Source of the DNA: Thiorhodovibrio winogradskyi
GTDB lineage: Bacteria > Pseudomonadota > Gammaproteobacteria > Chromatiales > Chromatiaceae
Length of the DNA: 64,000 nt
Direction: 5' to 3'
NCBI RefSeq assembly: GCF_036208045.1
Contig: NZ_CP121472.1
Span: 2,119,531-2,183,530, forward strand
The notes below the pieces were generated by a model. It ran no database searches and was not told the DNA's origin. It worked only from the letters and a program-made list of their open reading frames with translations. The position numbers and the translations under genes are program-made. Positions 45,579 to 55,070 of this stretch are shown here, one piece after another (the first letter of the stretch is position 1; the number at the start of each line of letters is the position of its first letter).

Positions 45579-46268
45579 TCACCGCTTAGCGACCTGGGCG
45601 CCCGGCGTTCCGGTCTCGACCGCCGTCACCGCGCGCCGCAAGCCGGGTAACAGGCGGATGATCAGCTTCTCCACCTCGACCACCAGGAAGAAAAGCAGAC
45701 CACCGAGGAACAGCCAGGGCCAGACGTGCAGCGGAACCGCCTCGGTTTTGAACAACAGCTGCAAGGGCGGAGCATAGGTGAAGAGCGCTTGCAGCGCCAC
45801 CACGGCCAGGATGCCGAGCGGCAGGTAGCCATTGCCAAGATGGGCGCGCAGCGACAAGGACGAATCCACCAGGTAGCGACTGTTGAGCAGATAGAAAATC
45901 TGGCCGATGGTGATGGCATTCACGGCGACGGTGCGCGCCAACTCATCTGAGGCGCCTTGCCCGACCATCCAGAAGAAGCGGCGAGTGTGTAGCCGAGCAG
46001 TACCAGGCCGACGAAAACCACCCGCCAGATGCCAAAACCGGTGAGGATCGGGCGGTCCACCGCGCGCGGGGAGCGGCGCATGACATCACGCTCGTGGGGC
46101 TCGAAGGCGATGACCAGCCCCAGCGCCACCGAGGTGACCATTTTGACCCGGAGCACCTGCGGAGCGGTGATCGGAAGGGTGAAACCGACAAAGATGGCCG
46201 CCGCGATCACCAGCGCCTGGGCGACGTTGGTGGGCAGTATGAAGAGAATCGCCTTCGAGATGTTCAGG
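45579..46268 (-). pseudogene. P-type cation ATPase C-terminal membrane region, frameshifted
   Basis: Minus-strand reading gives LNISKAILFILPTNVAQALV, VTSVALGLVIAFEPHERDVM and RSPRAVDRPILTGFGIWRVV. After a frameshift near 45975 it continues FFWMVGQGASDELARTVAVN, AITIGQIFYLLNSRYLVDSS and NGYLPLGILAVVALQALFTY. These are the last six helices of cation P-type ATPases. The phosphorylation (DKTG) and ATP-binding domains are missing, so no pump activity is possible. It is related to the intact ATPase at the right end of the window. Confidence 0.8.
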
Positions 46269-46610
46269 CAACCTGATCTCCTAGAATCGACGCTGAACCT
46301 GATTTCAGCACTAACTTCCGACAACCCTTGCAGCCTTTCGATCTCCTCCTGCAGCGCCGCTTTTTTGCGCACAAAGGGCTCGACATGCTTGGGCTCCATG
46401 GTGTCATCGAGCGTCATCTCCCCGAAACCCGCCAGACGCCGGGTGAGTTTTCCGGTAACGGAGCGAACCTCCCCATCAAGTTGGCGGTAGTCAGGGTTCA
46501 CCACCTCGATGGGGTCGGAAATCACCTCGGTGCCATTGATCCCACTCGGTTGTCGATAGCGAAGCGATTCGATAAAGGGCAGGCGGGCTAAGGCCATGAA
46601 GCCAAGCAGC
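46269..46610 (-). other. unrelated coding fragment fused upstream of ATPase remnant
   Basis: In the same frame as the ATPase fragment, the sequence reads a hydrophobic LLLLLGFMALARLPFIESLR, then EVISDPIEVVNPDYRQLDGE and a charged helix RKKAALQEEIERLQGLSEV. It does not belong to a P-type ATPase. An ATCAGGTT 8-mer occurs on both sides of the junction near 46270-46300, compatible with a deletion by short homology. The parent gene is not recognised. Confidence 0.4.
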
Positions 46611-47277
46611 AGCAAGAGGCTATCGAGACTGTAATAACATTGGGGCAATTCCAAATGGCCCCGTCTTCTTCGCTGAAAGCCAAGTTGTCGGTGATCTCCG
46701 TGACTCCATGGGGAAATAACGGCAACTGCATTTGTGGCATCGGTTTGGATGCAAGGCGCAAGTGGGATCGGACTCGCCGCGTGCTCCTCCGCGGCGCTGC
46801 AAGGGTATCTTCGCAAAATCCAGCAACGCTGTGACTTTGCGACCGGCTCGGTCCCGGTGTGGCTTTCTAATAGGCCGATTCAACACATTTTTCCGCCAGT
46901 CAGGTCAAATCAAGCGGCAGGTCGAGATCAGGTCATCTGAAGGTGCACTTCAAAGCCCTTGATCTGGCCCGGTTCCGGTGCGTTCTCTCCGCATCACCGA
47001 GAAAAAAGGAGGTCATGCTCGCCGGGCTTGATCAAGGCCAACGTCAGCGCGGCAACCAGGCTCCGCGGCCCGACGGCCACCTGATGGCCGGGAGCAAGGG
47101 AGGGGCGGCTTGGCACGCGGGTGAAGCTAGCATGCGACTAGGATCGCTCGTCGTACGCCGAATCAGCTTGAACGACAAAATGCTGTGCAGAGAGGCTGAA
47201 TAGCTGAAATACCGGCCTTTTATTGCCCGCGAAAACGGCACAATGGCCGCGCCGTTACTTCTCGAGAGTCACAGGGG
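46611..47277. other. intergenic, nothing recognised
   Basis: Short frames on both strands have poor codon pattern and no starts with ribosome sites. This is probably decayed sequence upstream of the regulator gene. Confidence 0.4.
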
Positions 47278-48069
47278 ATGCCACACTTCATCGCTCGCAT
47301 TCTGGTGGTCGACGATCAGCCCGCGTCCATCAATCTCTTGCTCGCCTATTTAAAGGATCGCGAGATCGATCTGCTGGTCGCGCAAAACGGCGAGGACGCG
47401 CTGCGCATCGCCGCCGATGGCATGCCCGACCTGATCCTGCTCGATGTGATGATGCCGGGCGGCGACGGTTTCGCGATTTGCACGCGGCTCAAGGCCGAGG
47501 AGCGGACCGCGCGGATTCCGGTGATTTTTCTCTCGGCGGCGATGGAGACCGAGGACAAGCTGCGCGGCTTCGCCGCCGGCGCGGCTGACTACATCACCAA
47601 GCCTTTCTTCGAGCAGGAGGTGCTCGCGCGGGTCTTGGTGCAACTCGGCGACCAGCAGCGGCTGCGGGCGCTGACCAGCCAATCGGTTGACCAGGGGCTT
47701 GGCGAAGCGTCTTTCGCATCCAGCGCCAAACGGGATCGGCGCATGCTAAACCAGGCCATCGCCATTCTGACCCGTCAGCTGACCCAGCCACCGAGCGGTA
47801 TCGATCTGGCCCATCAGGTCGGCACCAATCAGCAGCGGCTCACCCGGGTGTTTCGTGAGCAGGTCGGCATGAGCCCTTATGAATATCTGCAACAGTTGCG
47901 GCTGGAGCGCGGTCGCGGCTTGCTGAATGACACCGACTTGCAGGTGCAACTCATCGCTGACCGGGTTGGCTACCGCAACGCCGGCGATTTTACCAGGGCA
48001 TTCCGCCGCCATTTTGGCGTCACGCCTCGGCAGTACCGCCAGGACGCCATGCAGGGCGAGGACGCTTAG
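47278..48069 (+). CDS. response regulator with AraC-type DNA-binding domain
   Basis: This 263-residue protein has a receiver (ILVVDDQPASIN, Asp56 in LILLDVMMPGGDG, FLSAAMETEDK, Lys in TKPFFEQ). A linker leads to an AraC/XylS double helix-turn-helix (PSGIDLAHQVGTNQQRLTRV, VGYRNAGDFTRAFRRHFGVT). It should bind DNA as a transcription activator after phosphorylation. No kinase adjoins it, so it is an orphan regulator. The lipase-like gene follows 9 nt later on the same strand and is its most likely operon partner. Confidence 0.88.
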   Translation: MPHFIARILVVDDQPASINLLLAYLKDREIDLLVAQNGEDALRIAADGMPDLILLDVMMPGGDGFAICTRLKAEERTARIPVIFLSAAMETEDKLRGFAAGAADYITKPFFEQEVLARVLVQLGDQQRLRALTSQSVDQGLGEASFASSAKRDRRMLNQAIAILTRQLTQPPSGIDLAHQVGTNQQRLTRVFREQVGMSPYEYLQQLRLERGRGLLNDTDLQVQLIADRVGYRNAGDFTRAFRRHFGVTPRQYRQDAMQGEDA

Positions 48070-48078
48070 GATGAGCGC

Positions 48079-49779
48079 ATGATGCCCTGCCTGGCCAACG
48101 CAATCATGGATCCGCAACCATCGAGCAAAGCATTCATGCGCGAGCCTTCGTTCGGTCTGACCCTGGCGTTCCCTTTCCTGACGTTGATCGCGGCTGGGTG
48201 TCAATCGCTACCGTCGCCGCATGGCAACCGGAGCATGAACGACAGCCAGCTTGGCCCGGCGCTGGCGGAATCCATTGACGTGATCGCGCACAGCGGCCAT
48301 CGTTCGGATGCACTGACGCGCGCCCAGGTCCGACATCGACATCTTCTGGCGCGGCATTTGCCGAGACTGCTTGCGGAGGCGAAGGCGGAAGGCAGCGACA
48401 AGGCGGATCCGTCACCCGATTCAAACGAGCTCGATCAGATCGCGTCCGTCGTTGATTCCGGAGGATCGCCCGATGGACTCAAACGCGCCGGTATCGGTGT
48501 GCCCTTGGTGGTTAGGCGAGCGGCACGCGATGATCCGAACGCGCCGCGATTCGGTTATCACCTGGCGGCCACCCTTGTCGCCCAGCCGGACGAGAAGCCG
48601 GATCACCAGAGGCAGGTCGTCGGACAGACTTGGCCCGTCGGGGGCGCAACGGCGAAGGTGCCTGAGGAAATATCTGGGGAAACAACGGGTGAGGCCGCTG
48701 GCTGCTGCCAGGTTGACCTTGTGGACCCACGGCGGGTGGCGCGAGTGCCAACCACAACGGGCACACTGCCGGTGGCCATGGATCTCTATGCGCCCATCCA
48801 GGCCACAAGAGCCACGAATGTCGCACCCATGGCCGCCGTGGGCAATCTCTTACGTCCGGGTCGCTTCACCGACGAGCCGCGCATCATCTTCCTGCAGCCG
48901 TTCGACGCGAACAAAACCCCAGTCGTGCTGGTTCATGGTCTGCTGTCAACGCCTTGGGTTTGGAAGCCCTTGGTCACCGAACTGCTGGGCGATCCGCGCA
49001 TCCGTGATTGCTGCCAGTTCTGGTTCTTCTACTATCCAACCGGTCAGCCCGTTCCGCTGTCCGCGCTGCAATTGCGTCAAGCGCTCGACGATGCGGTCGC
49101 ACGCACGCAATTGAACCGCAAGATGATTCTCATCGGCCACAGCATGGGCGGCATTCTGTCACGCGTACAGGTCTCGCGCCTTGAGCCCGCTCGCGCCGAG
49201 CAGGTCTTTCCAGGTGTTTCCGAGCTGTCCGCAGACAACCGCGTGCGCCAGGCCTTGATCTTCGTGCCTCGCGCCGATGTCTCGCGGGTGGTCTTTCTCT
49301 TCGTGCCCCACCGCGGCAGCGCGCTTGCTTCCAATGGTCTTGGCGCCTTGGCCATCCGTCTGATTCGGCTCCCAGATACCCTTCTCAAGGAGACGGAGTA
49401 TGCCTTCGGACAGCTCGCTGGACACCAAAGCCAGCGCCTGCCGACGAGCATCCATGGACTGTCACCGCGTTCCGCCTTCATGCGTGCGCTGAACACCACG
49501 ACCCCGAGCGTGCCGACGCACTCCATTATCGGCAATCGCGGCCGTGGTGACGGCAGTCGTGGATCCGATGGCGTGGTGCCCGTGCGCAGCGCGCGACTGC
49601 CGAGTGCCAGCTCCGAGCTGGTGGTCCCGACCGGCCACGGTGGCTTCGGTCATCCGGCGGCGGTGGACGAAATCAAGCGCATCATTCTGATGGATGTCGC
49701 ACAAGGACAAACCAGGAATGGCGCAGACACCCATGCCCGCGCCCTGGCGGCACAATTGGAGAATTCAAGGATTCGATAA
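48079..49779 (+). CDS. exported alpha/beta hydrolase (esterase/lipase-like)
   Basis: This 566-residue protein has a signal sequence ending near LIAAGCQS, a near-lipobox with Cys41, so it is perhaps membrane-anchored. A variable region of about 200 residues leads to the hydrolase core. The core shows the oxyanion strand VVLVHGLLST, the nucleophile elbow GHSMGG (Ser355), an acid in GSDGVVPV and a histidine in TGHGGFGH. The substrate is unknown; ester or lipid hydrolysis in the periplasm fits. The ATG at 48079 has AGGA 7 nt upstream. The ATG at 48136 (MREPSFGL) gives a more standard signal peptide. Confidence 0.8.
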   Translation: MMPCLANAIMDPQPSSKAFMREPSFGLTLAFPFLTLIAAGCQSLPSPHGNRSMNDSQLGPALAESIDVIAHSGHRSDALTRAQVRHRHLLARHLPRLLAEAKAEGSDKADPSPDSNELDQIASVVDSGGSPDGLKRAGIGVPLVVRRAARDDPNAPRFGYHLAATLVAQPDEKPDHQRQVVGQTWPVGGATAKVPEEISGETTGEAAGCCQVDLVDPRRVARVPTTTGTLPVAMDLYAPIQATRATNVAPMAAVGNLLRPGRFTDEPRIIFLQPFDANKTPVVLVHGLLSTPWVWKPLVTELLGDPRIRDCCQFWFFYYPTGQPVPLSALQLRQALDDAVARTQLNRKMILIGHSMGGILSRVQVSRLEPARAEQVFPGVSELSADNRVRQALIFVPRADVSRVVFLFVPHRGSALASNGLGALAIRLIRLPDTLLKETEYAFGQLAGHQSQRLPTSIHGLSPRSAFMRALNTTTPSVPTHSIIGNRGRGDGSRGSDGVVPVRSARLPSASSELVVPTGHGGFGHPAAVDEIKRIILMDVAQGQTRNGADTHARALAAQLENSRIR

Positions 49780-49785
49780 GCGTCA

Positions 49786-49825
49786 AAAGTCACCTAAAGT
49801 CACCTAGAGTCAGCTAAAGTCCCTT
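49786..49825. repeat. four imperfect 10-bp tandem repeats
   Basis: AAAGTCACCT occurs twice exactly, then AGAGTCAGCT and AAAGTCCCTT, between the hydrolase stop and the transporter-family gene. It could be a regulator array or simple slippage. The 10-bp period places every unit on the same DNA face. Confidence 0.65.
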
Positions 49826-49865
49826 AGCCCCACGCACCCCGATCCATTCGCAAGAGGACCAAACC

Positions 49866-50957
49866 ATGTCGATCACGGGTCAATTTTCCGCGCCCGCTCG
49901 TGGGCTGATCATCGCCGGCGCGATCGCACTTGTCATCAGCCTCATGCATTTGGCGGCGCCTATCCTGGCACCGCTGCTGCTTGCCGTTTTCATCGCTGTC
50001 ATCGCGACCCCGCCGCTGCGCTGGCTGAGACGCAAGGGGGTGCCGAAATGGGCGGCGCTTGGACTGATCATCTTTGTCTTGCTGGACATCGGCAGCCTCC
50101 TGGCCCTGCTGACCACCGGAGCGCTTGAAGGCTTCCGCGACAGCTTCCCGAGTTACCAGGAGCGCTTTCTGATGCTGAGCGAGCAAGCGGGTGGCTGGCT
50201 CGAGCGCTTCGGCATGGAGCATTCCCAGGAAGCCATCCCGGATCTGTTAGACCCCAAGAAGGTGATGGGCGTGGTACGACTCATGCTCTCGAATGCGAGC
50301 GGCGTGCTGGCCACCGGTCTCCTGGTGCTGCTCGCGGTGATGTTCATCCTGCTCGAGGCACCCAGCTTGCAGGCCAAGTTGCGCGCCGCCTTCAAGCCGT
50401 CGCCAGAGGCCGAGGCACGCATTGGCCAACTGTTTTCGCGCCTGAATGGCTACATGTCCATCAAGTCGCTCACCAGCCTGGCGACGGGTGCACTGATTTG
50501 GATCTGGCTTGCCTTTGTGGGCGTCGACTTCGCGCCTTTGTGGGGCATACTTGCCTTCCTGCTGAACTTCGTTCCCACCGTTGGTTCCATCATTGCCGGT
50601 ATCCCTCCGGTGCTCCTAGCCTTGGTTCAACTCGGTCCGCAGGGAGCGCTCTTGGCCACGCTGGGTTTCATGGTCGTGAACGTGGGTATCGGCAACTTCG
50701 TCGAACCGCGCGTGATGGGCCGTGGACTCGGGATTTCGACCCTGGCTGTTTTTGTATCGCTGCTATTTTGGGGCTGGTTGTTCGGTCTGGTCGGCATGTT
50801 CCTGGCCGTGCCCCTGACGGCTGCGCTGATCGCCGCGCTCGATGCCAGCCCGCACACGCGTCCGCTGGCCATCATGCTTGGCCCCGAGTTGAAAGCCGGA
50901 ACCGATGCGGATGCTGACGCCGAGACTGCGGAGGACACGCGCGCCGGCTCGTGCTGA
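49866..50957 (+). CDS. AI-2E transporter family protein (PerM/YdiK-like)
   Basis: This 363-residue integral membrane protein has about eight helices in the family pattern: two near the N-terminus (GLIIAGAIALVISLMHLAAP), a cytoplasmic region, then LLVLLAVMFILLEAPSLQAK, WIWLAFVGVDFAPLWGILAF and the family signature NFVPTVGSIIAGIPP. It ends with GLVGMFLAVPLTAALIAAL. Members export small molecules, ions or peptides; despite the name few move autoinducer-2. AGAGGA lies 7 nt before the ATG at 49866. It has no obvious operon partner. Confidence 0.87.
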   Translation: MSITGQFSAPARGLIIAGAIALVISLMHLAAPILAPLLLAVFIAVIATPPLRWLRRKGVPKWAALGLIIFVLLDIGSLLALLTTGALEGFRDSFPSYQERFLMLSEQAGGWLERFGMEHSQEAIPDLLDPKKVMGVVRLMLSNASGVLATGLLVLLAVMFILLEAPSLQAKLRAAFKPSPEAEARIGQLFSRLNGYMSIKSLTSLATGALIWIWLAFVGVDFAPLWGILAFLLNFVPTVGSIIAGIPPVLLALVQLGPQGALLATLGFMVVNVGIGNFVEPRVMGRGLGISTLAVFVSLLFWGWLFGLVGMFLAVPLTAALIAALDASPHTRPLAIMLGPELKAGTDADADAETAEDTRAGSC

Positions 50958-51024
50958 CCGCTTTGCGTGGTGCCGGGTGCCCCTGGATGAGTCATCAATG
51001 GCATCAGAATCTTGGCGCGGGCGA

Positions 51025-52299
51025 TTATCGCCCGCGCGTAAGGACAAAGTAGCGACGTCGGTCCGGGGTCTCCACAAAGTACAAGCGGCGCCCCCGCGGA
51101 AGATCCGTATCCACCAGGCGCTGGAATAGGTCGTCGAAGAACTCCGGTGTTTCCAGGCCAAAATTGTGGAAATTCCGGGTGCGATTGACAGGGGTCACGT
51201 CCACCAAGGTCAGGCGCCGGTCGGCGGGCTCCATGATCCCCGCGAAGCTGGCCGCCACCTGTGCTTGATCGGGATCGCGCGGATCCAGGCTACTCTCGCC
51301 GAGACGCCGGCCGCGGTTGAGCAGCCGACTCACCAGCAAGGCGCGGTCGTTGGATGATAGATAGACCGTCAGATTGTCCGCCAGCGCCTCGATCTCGGCG
51401 CGCAAGCGCGCATCGAACTCGCCGCGATCAACATCGGGCGCGGTGAGGATGATGTTCTCGAATGCCGGCTGACCATCGCCAAAGTCCGCTTGCGCGGCAA
51501 GCTGATGCAAGGCGTCCACCACCACCTGGCCACCGAGACTGTTGGCGATCATCCAGATGCGCTGGGGCTGGACCTGTTCCACCACTAGTGAAAGGACCGT
51601 GGCCAACTCAGCGCCCGATGCCGTGGCGACCTGACGCGCCCGACGGTAACCGGACAGGGACGCGCCTTGATCGCCCGGCCAGTCGAACAGCAGCACGGGC
51701 GTGTCAAGATCTAACACATGGCTCAGAAAGGCGGTCTTGCGCAGCGCCGAGGGGAAGGTCTCGCGGTAGCCATGCACCACCACCAGCAAGGATTGATAGG
51801 CCGAGGCCAGGACTTGCTCGCGCAGCTCACCGCTGAAGGCCGGTCGCGGCAGCGAACGAACCGCGCGCAGCTGAATCTCCTCGTTGATCAGCCAGTCGCT
51901 TGGATTGACCAGGATACCGAGCCCCAGGGTTGGCTCCAGCGCGATGTCGAAACTGCCGAGCTCCAGCTCGGCGCGCCGGCGCGACAAGAAGCGCTGATCG
52001 GGTATCCCGGTCTTGGTATCGGGACTGGGCGCCCGATTGGAGGCATAGAACAGTCGTAGGCTGTCCGACTCCGGTAAGCGCGCCGCCTGCATCCGGCTGA
52101 ATTTCAACCCCTCGGCATGCTCGAGCAGGGTGCGGGTGCCAACAAAGTAAAGATAAGCAACCAAGCCCAGCAGTATTGCGGCCAAGAGTCCGAGAAGTAT
52201 GACGATGCGGCGCGTTTTTCGCTTCACTTGGCGCGTCATCAGGCGGGTCACCAGCGTCGATCCAAAATGGTCAAGGCAGCGGAAAGTCGGTTCTAACAC
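51025..52299 (-). CDS. membrane-anchored alpha/beta hydrolase (DUF900)
   Basis: This 424-residue protein has one N-terminal membrane helix (RRIVILLGLLAAILLGLVAYL) followed by a DUF900-type hydrolase: LLVVVHGYRETF, LLFDWPGDQGASLSGYRRAR, the nucleophile in IANSLGGQVV, and an aspartate in TAPDVDRGEF. The family is linked to esterase-like activity, and the substrate here is unknown. The GTG at 52299 opens the frame; the ATG at 52239 (MTRQVKRK), directly before the membrane helix, is equally likely. It is convergent with the AI-2E-family gene. Confidence 0.82.
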   Translation of the reverse strand: MLEPTFRCLDHFGSTLVTRLMTRQVKRKTRRIVILLGLLAAILLGLVAYLYFVGTRTLLEHAEGLKFSRMQAARLPESDSLRLFYASNRAPSPDTKTGIPDQRFLSRRRAELELGSFDIALEPTLGLGILVNPSDWLINEEIQLRAVRSLPRPAFSGELREQVLASAYQSLLVVVHGYRETFPSALRKTAFLSHVLDLDTPVLLFDWPGDQGASLSGYRRARQVATASGAELATVLSLVVEQVQPQRIWMIANSLGGQVVVDALHQLAAQADFGDGQPAFENIILTAPDVDRGEFDARLRAEIEALADNLTVYLSSNDRALLVSRLLNRGRRLGESSLDPRDPDQAQVAASFAGIMEPADRRLTLVDVTPVNRTRNFHNFGLETPEFFDDLFQRLVDTDLPRGRRLYFVETPDRRRYFVLTRGR

Positions 52300-52484
52300 T
52301 TGGATGCGGAGGAATGCCAGCGCATGCCGGGGATATCGGGGCTAAACTATACCAGAGTCGGATACGCCCAAAGGGGCAAGCCAGGAGCAATCGCGCGCGG
52401 CGGGAAAGAAACACTGAGCTTGCAGGCTGATGATATCCGTTTGACCAAGACCCACTGCCGCTTCTGGATCAAGAATGAGTCTGG

Positions 52485-55013
52485 ATGATGCCGTGCATCA
52501 AGCGCCTGTTGCTGATCGCCATGAGCTTGGGGCTCGCCAACCCCGGCGCGGCAAGCCTGCAAATGTCGGTCTCAAGCCCGTCACGACTGACGGATCAGGA
52601 ACGCGCCTGGCTGGCCGCTGGTCATCGAGTTCGCGTGCGCATCAGCGACTATCCGCCCTATATGATGCGGGAGCCCCAACCGGCGGGCCTGGCGGTCGAT
52701 TATCTCGACCATATCGCGCAACAATTCGGCTTGGATATCCAATACGTCCCCGCCACCATGACCTTTGGCGCGGCCGTGACCGATGTTGAAGGTCCGCGAC
52801 GCCATTATGATGTGCTACCCACCTTTACGCGGACGCCTGAGCGGGAGAAACACTTCGCCATCACCGATGATTACCTGAACGCCCCTTGGGTAATTTTCAC
52901 GCGCCAGGACAGCCCCTATCTGATTGGCTTGGAAAGTCTGGCGGGAAAAACGATCGCGGCGGAACAAGGTTTCTGGATCGTCGCGGAGATGAAGCGGGAT
53001 ATTCCCCGGATCAGCATCCTTGAAGTGCCCTTGGCTCTGGATGCGCTAACGGCCGTGGCCACGGGACAAGCCGATGCCTATGTCGGCAATCTGGCTGTCG
53101 GAGCTTTCCTCGTTAAGGAGCATCGGCTCAGGAACCTAATGGTAGCCGCACCGACGCATTTTGGCATCAATACCCAGGCGATGGCGGTGCGACGAGACTG
53201 GCCGGAACTGGCGAGCCTGATCAACAAAGGCATTGCCGCGATGACGGCCGATGATCGCAACATCATTCTTGGAAAGTGGATTCGTATCGAGATGCGGCCA
53301 CAAAAGGACTATCGGCTGGCTTACAGCATCCTGGCGGCGGCTGCGCTTGCCGTCATCGCCTTCTTTTTCTGGAATCGGCGATTGGCACGAGAAATCGCGT
53401 TCAGACGGCGAGTCGAGTCCGAGTTGAAGCAAAAGAAAGCGGCCTTGCAGGAGCTGAATGCCACCCTGGAGCGGCGGTTGCAGGCCGCCGTGCAGGATCG
53501 CACCCGTGTCCTCAGCGAAGCAACGGCGCGCGCTCAGGAGAGCAGCCAATCCAAGTCGGCCTTTCTCTCGGCGGTGAGCCACGAACTGCGTTCGCCTTTG
53601 CACGACATTCTTGGCTACGCGCGCCTGCTCGCGCACCGGATACCGCCCCAGGCGCGCGATCAGTTAAACATCATCCATGACAGCGGTAATCAGCTGCTGC
53701 GGCTGATCAACGATATTCTGGAGTATAGCCGTGGCGAGGAAAAACCTATCGTGCTCGAACCCGGCCCCGTCTCGCTCGCCCGTTTGGCGCGCAACCTGGC
53801 TGCTGCCTACCAGCCACTCGCGACACGCACCAACAATGGCTTCATCGTCGAGCGCGATGCCGAGGGTCCGGACTGGGTGATAGCGGATGAGCTGCGACTG
53901 ACCCAGATCCTGCGCAACCTCTTGGATAATGCCTTCAAGTTCACCCAAGATGGGCTGATCGAACTGGTCATCGAACCAGTCGTCAGGCAGGGCGAGTCGC
54001 TCGCGCTTGAAGGTATGGAGGCTGATTGGATGGAGGCTGATTGGATGAAGACAGGCGGGATGGAAATGGATGCCGCTGCCCTGGTCCGCTTCATTGTCAG
54101 GGATACCGGCGTCGGTATTCCGGTCTCGGAGCGACAGGCAATCTTTCAACCCTACCGGCGGCTCGAGCGCCACCGAGGCGTGCCGGGCGTCGGACTTGGA
54201 CTCGCGATCGCAAGGCAACTGACGACCGCAATGGGCGGCAGCATCGGACTCCACGTTAGCTCGGCCCGGCATGCGGGGAGTACCTTTCATTTGCTCTTGC
54301 CTTTGCCCATTTGTACCGAGGTCGAGCAAGCTGCCGACGAGGAAGCGAATATCCTGGGTTACGCCGGGCGCCGGCGCACCTTGCTGATCGCCGATGACCA
54401 ATCCACGAGTCGCGAATTCTTGGCGGAATGTTGTCGCGCTTGGGGCTTCGATGTCATCGAGGCGGTCGATGGCGCTCACGCGATCAAAGGTTTTCGGGCA
54501 ATCGCGGGTTGCGTCGATGCGGTCTTGGTCGATCAATACATGCCCCATCTCGATGGCTGGGGATGCTTGCGGGCGCTGCGTTCATTGGAGCCTGGTCGCC
54601 ATCTCCCGGTCATCCTCATCTCGGCTGGGCCAGCACGAAAGCCCGACGGCTATCCCGAAGACTTGGACTTTGACCAATTTGTCATGAAACCCCTTGGTGA
54701 GTCGACCTTGGCGCGTCTCTTGGGTGAATCCCTTGCGCTGGAATGGGAATACGCTGCCGAACCTCCGATGCTAGAAGAGCCAGAGCCAGAACCCGATCCC
54801 TTGACCCTAGCGCGGTTTCTCACTGACGAAGAACGCGGGCGCATGCAAGCCATGGTTGCCATGGGGCAGGTAGTTGCCCTGCTGCAATGGGCGGAGGCCA
54901 TGGCTAGCCGGGATCTCGCGCGCGAGCTGATGTGGCAGGCCATCGCGCGCATGTGTCGAGCGGTCGATTTGCCTGCCCTCAAGCGTTTGGTTGCCGCGTC
55001 CGCTGATCATTGA
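52485..55013 (+). CDS. periplasmic-binding sensor hybrid histidine kinase
   Basis: This 842-residue sensor has a signal peptide (MMPCIKRLLLIAMSLGLANP) and a periplasmic SBP_bac_3 domain (45-265; VRVRISDYPPYMMREPQPAG). A membrane helix near 278-296 and a coiled coil follow. HisKA has His366 in AVSHELRSPLHD; the HATPase domain shows NLLDNAFKF, DTGVGIP and GVGLGLAI. The receiver has Asp683 in LVDQYMPHLDG and a Lys in VMKPLGE. An acidic proline-rich linker and a helical C-terminal domain end the chain. It probably senses an amino acid-like or organic ligand. A 15-bp duplication at 54015-54044 adds MEADW twice inside the ATPase lid region. The ATG at 52485 is doubled with the next codon. Confidence 0.88.
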   Translation: MMPCIKRLLLIAMSLGLANPGAASLQMSVSSPSRLTDQERAWLAAGHRVRVRISDYPPYMMREPQPAGLAVDYLDHIAQQFGLDIQYVPATMTFGAAVTDVEGPRRHYDVLPTFTRTPEREKHFAITDDYLNAPWVIFTRQDSPYLIGLESLAGKTIAAEQGFWIVAEMKRDIPRISILEVPLALDALTAVATGQADAYVGNLAVGAFLVKEHRLRNLMVAAPTHFGINTQAMAVRRDWPELASLINKGIAAMTADDRNIILGKWIRIEMRPQKDYRLAYSILAAAALAVIAFFFWNRRLAREIAFRRRVESELKQKKAALQELNATLERRLQAAVQDRTRVLSEATARAQESSQSKSAFLSAVSHELRSPLHDILGYARLLAHRIPPQARDQLNIIHDSGNQLLRLINDILEYSRGEEKPIVLEPGPVSLARLARNLAAAYQPLATRTNNGFIVERDAEGPDWVIADELRLTQILRNLLDNAFKFTQDGLIELVIEPVVRQGESLALEGMEADWMEADWMKTGGMEMDAAALVRFIVRDTGVGIPVSERQAIFQPYRRLERHRGVPGVGLGLAIARQLTTAMGGSIGLHVSSARHAGSTFHLLLPLPICTEVEQAADEEANILGYAGRRRTLLIADDQSTSREFLAECCRAWGFDVIEAVDGAHAIKGFRAIAGCVDAVLVDQYMPHLDGWGCLRALRSLEPGRHLPVILISAGPARKPDGYPEDLDFDQFVMKPLGESTLARLLGESLALEWEYAAEPPMLEEPEPEPDPLTLARFLTDEERGRMQAMVAMGQVVALLQWAEAMASRDLARELMWQAIARMCRAVDLPALKRLVAASADH
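54015..54044. repeat. 15-bp in-frame tandem repeat in sensor kinase
   Basis: ATGGAGGCTGATTGG is present twice head to tail and encodes MEADW-MEADW. The insertion lies between the N-box and DTGVGIP of the ATPase domain, where length is usually constrained. Confidence 0.85.
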
Positions 55014-55070
55014 GCGCCAATATCAGCCATTGATCGGTCATCCACCGCAGTGATGTGTTTCAGCTGTTGC

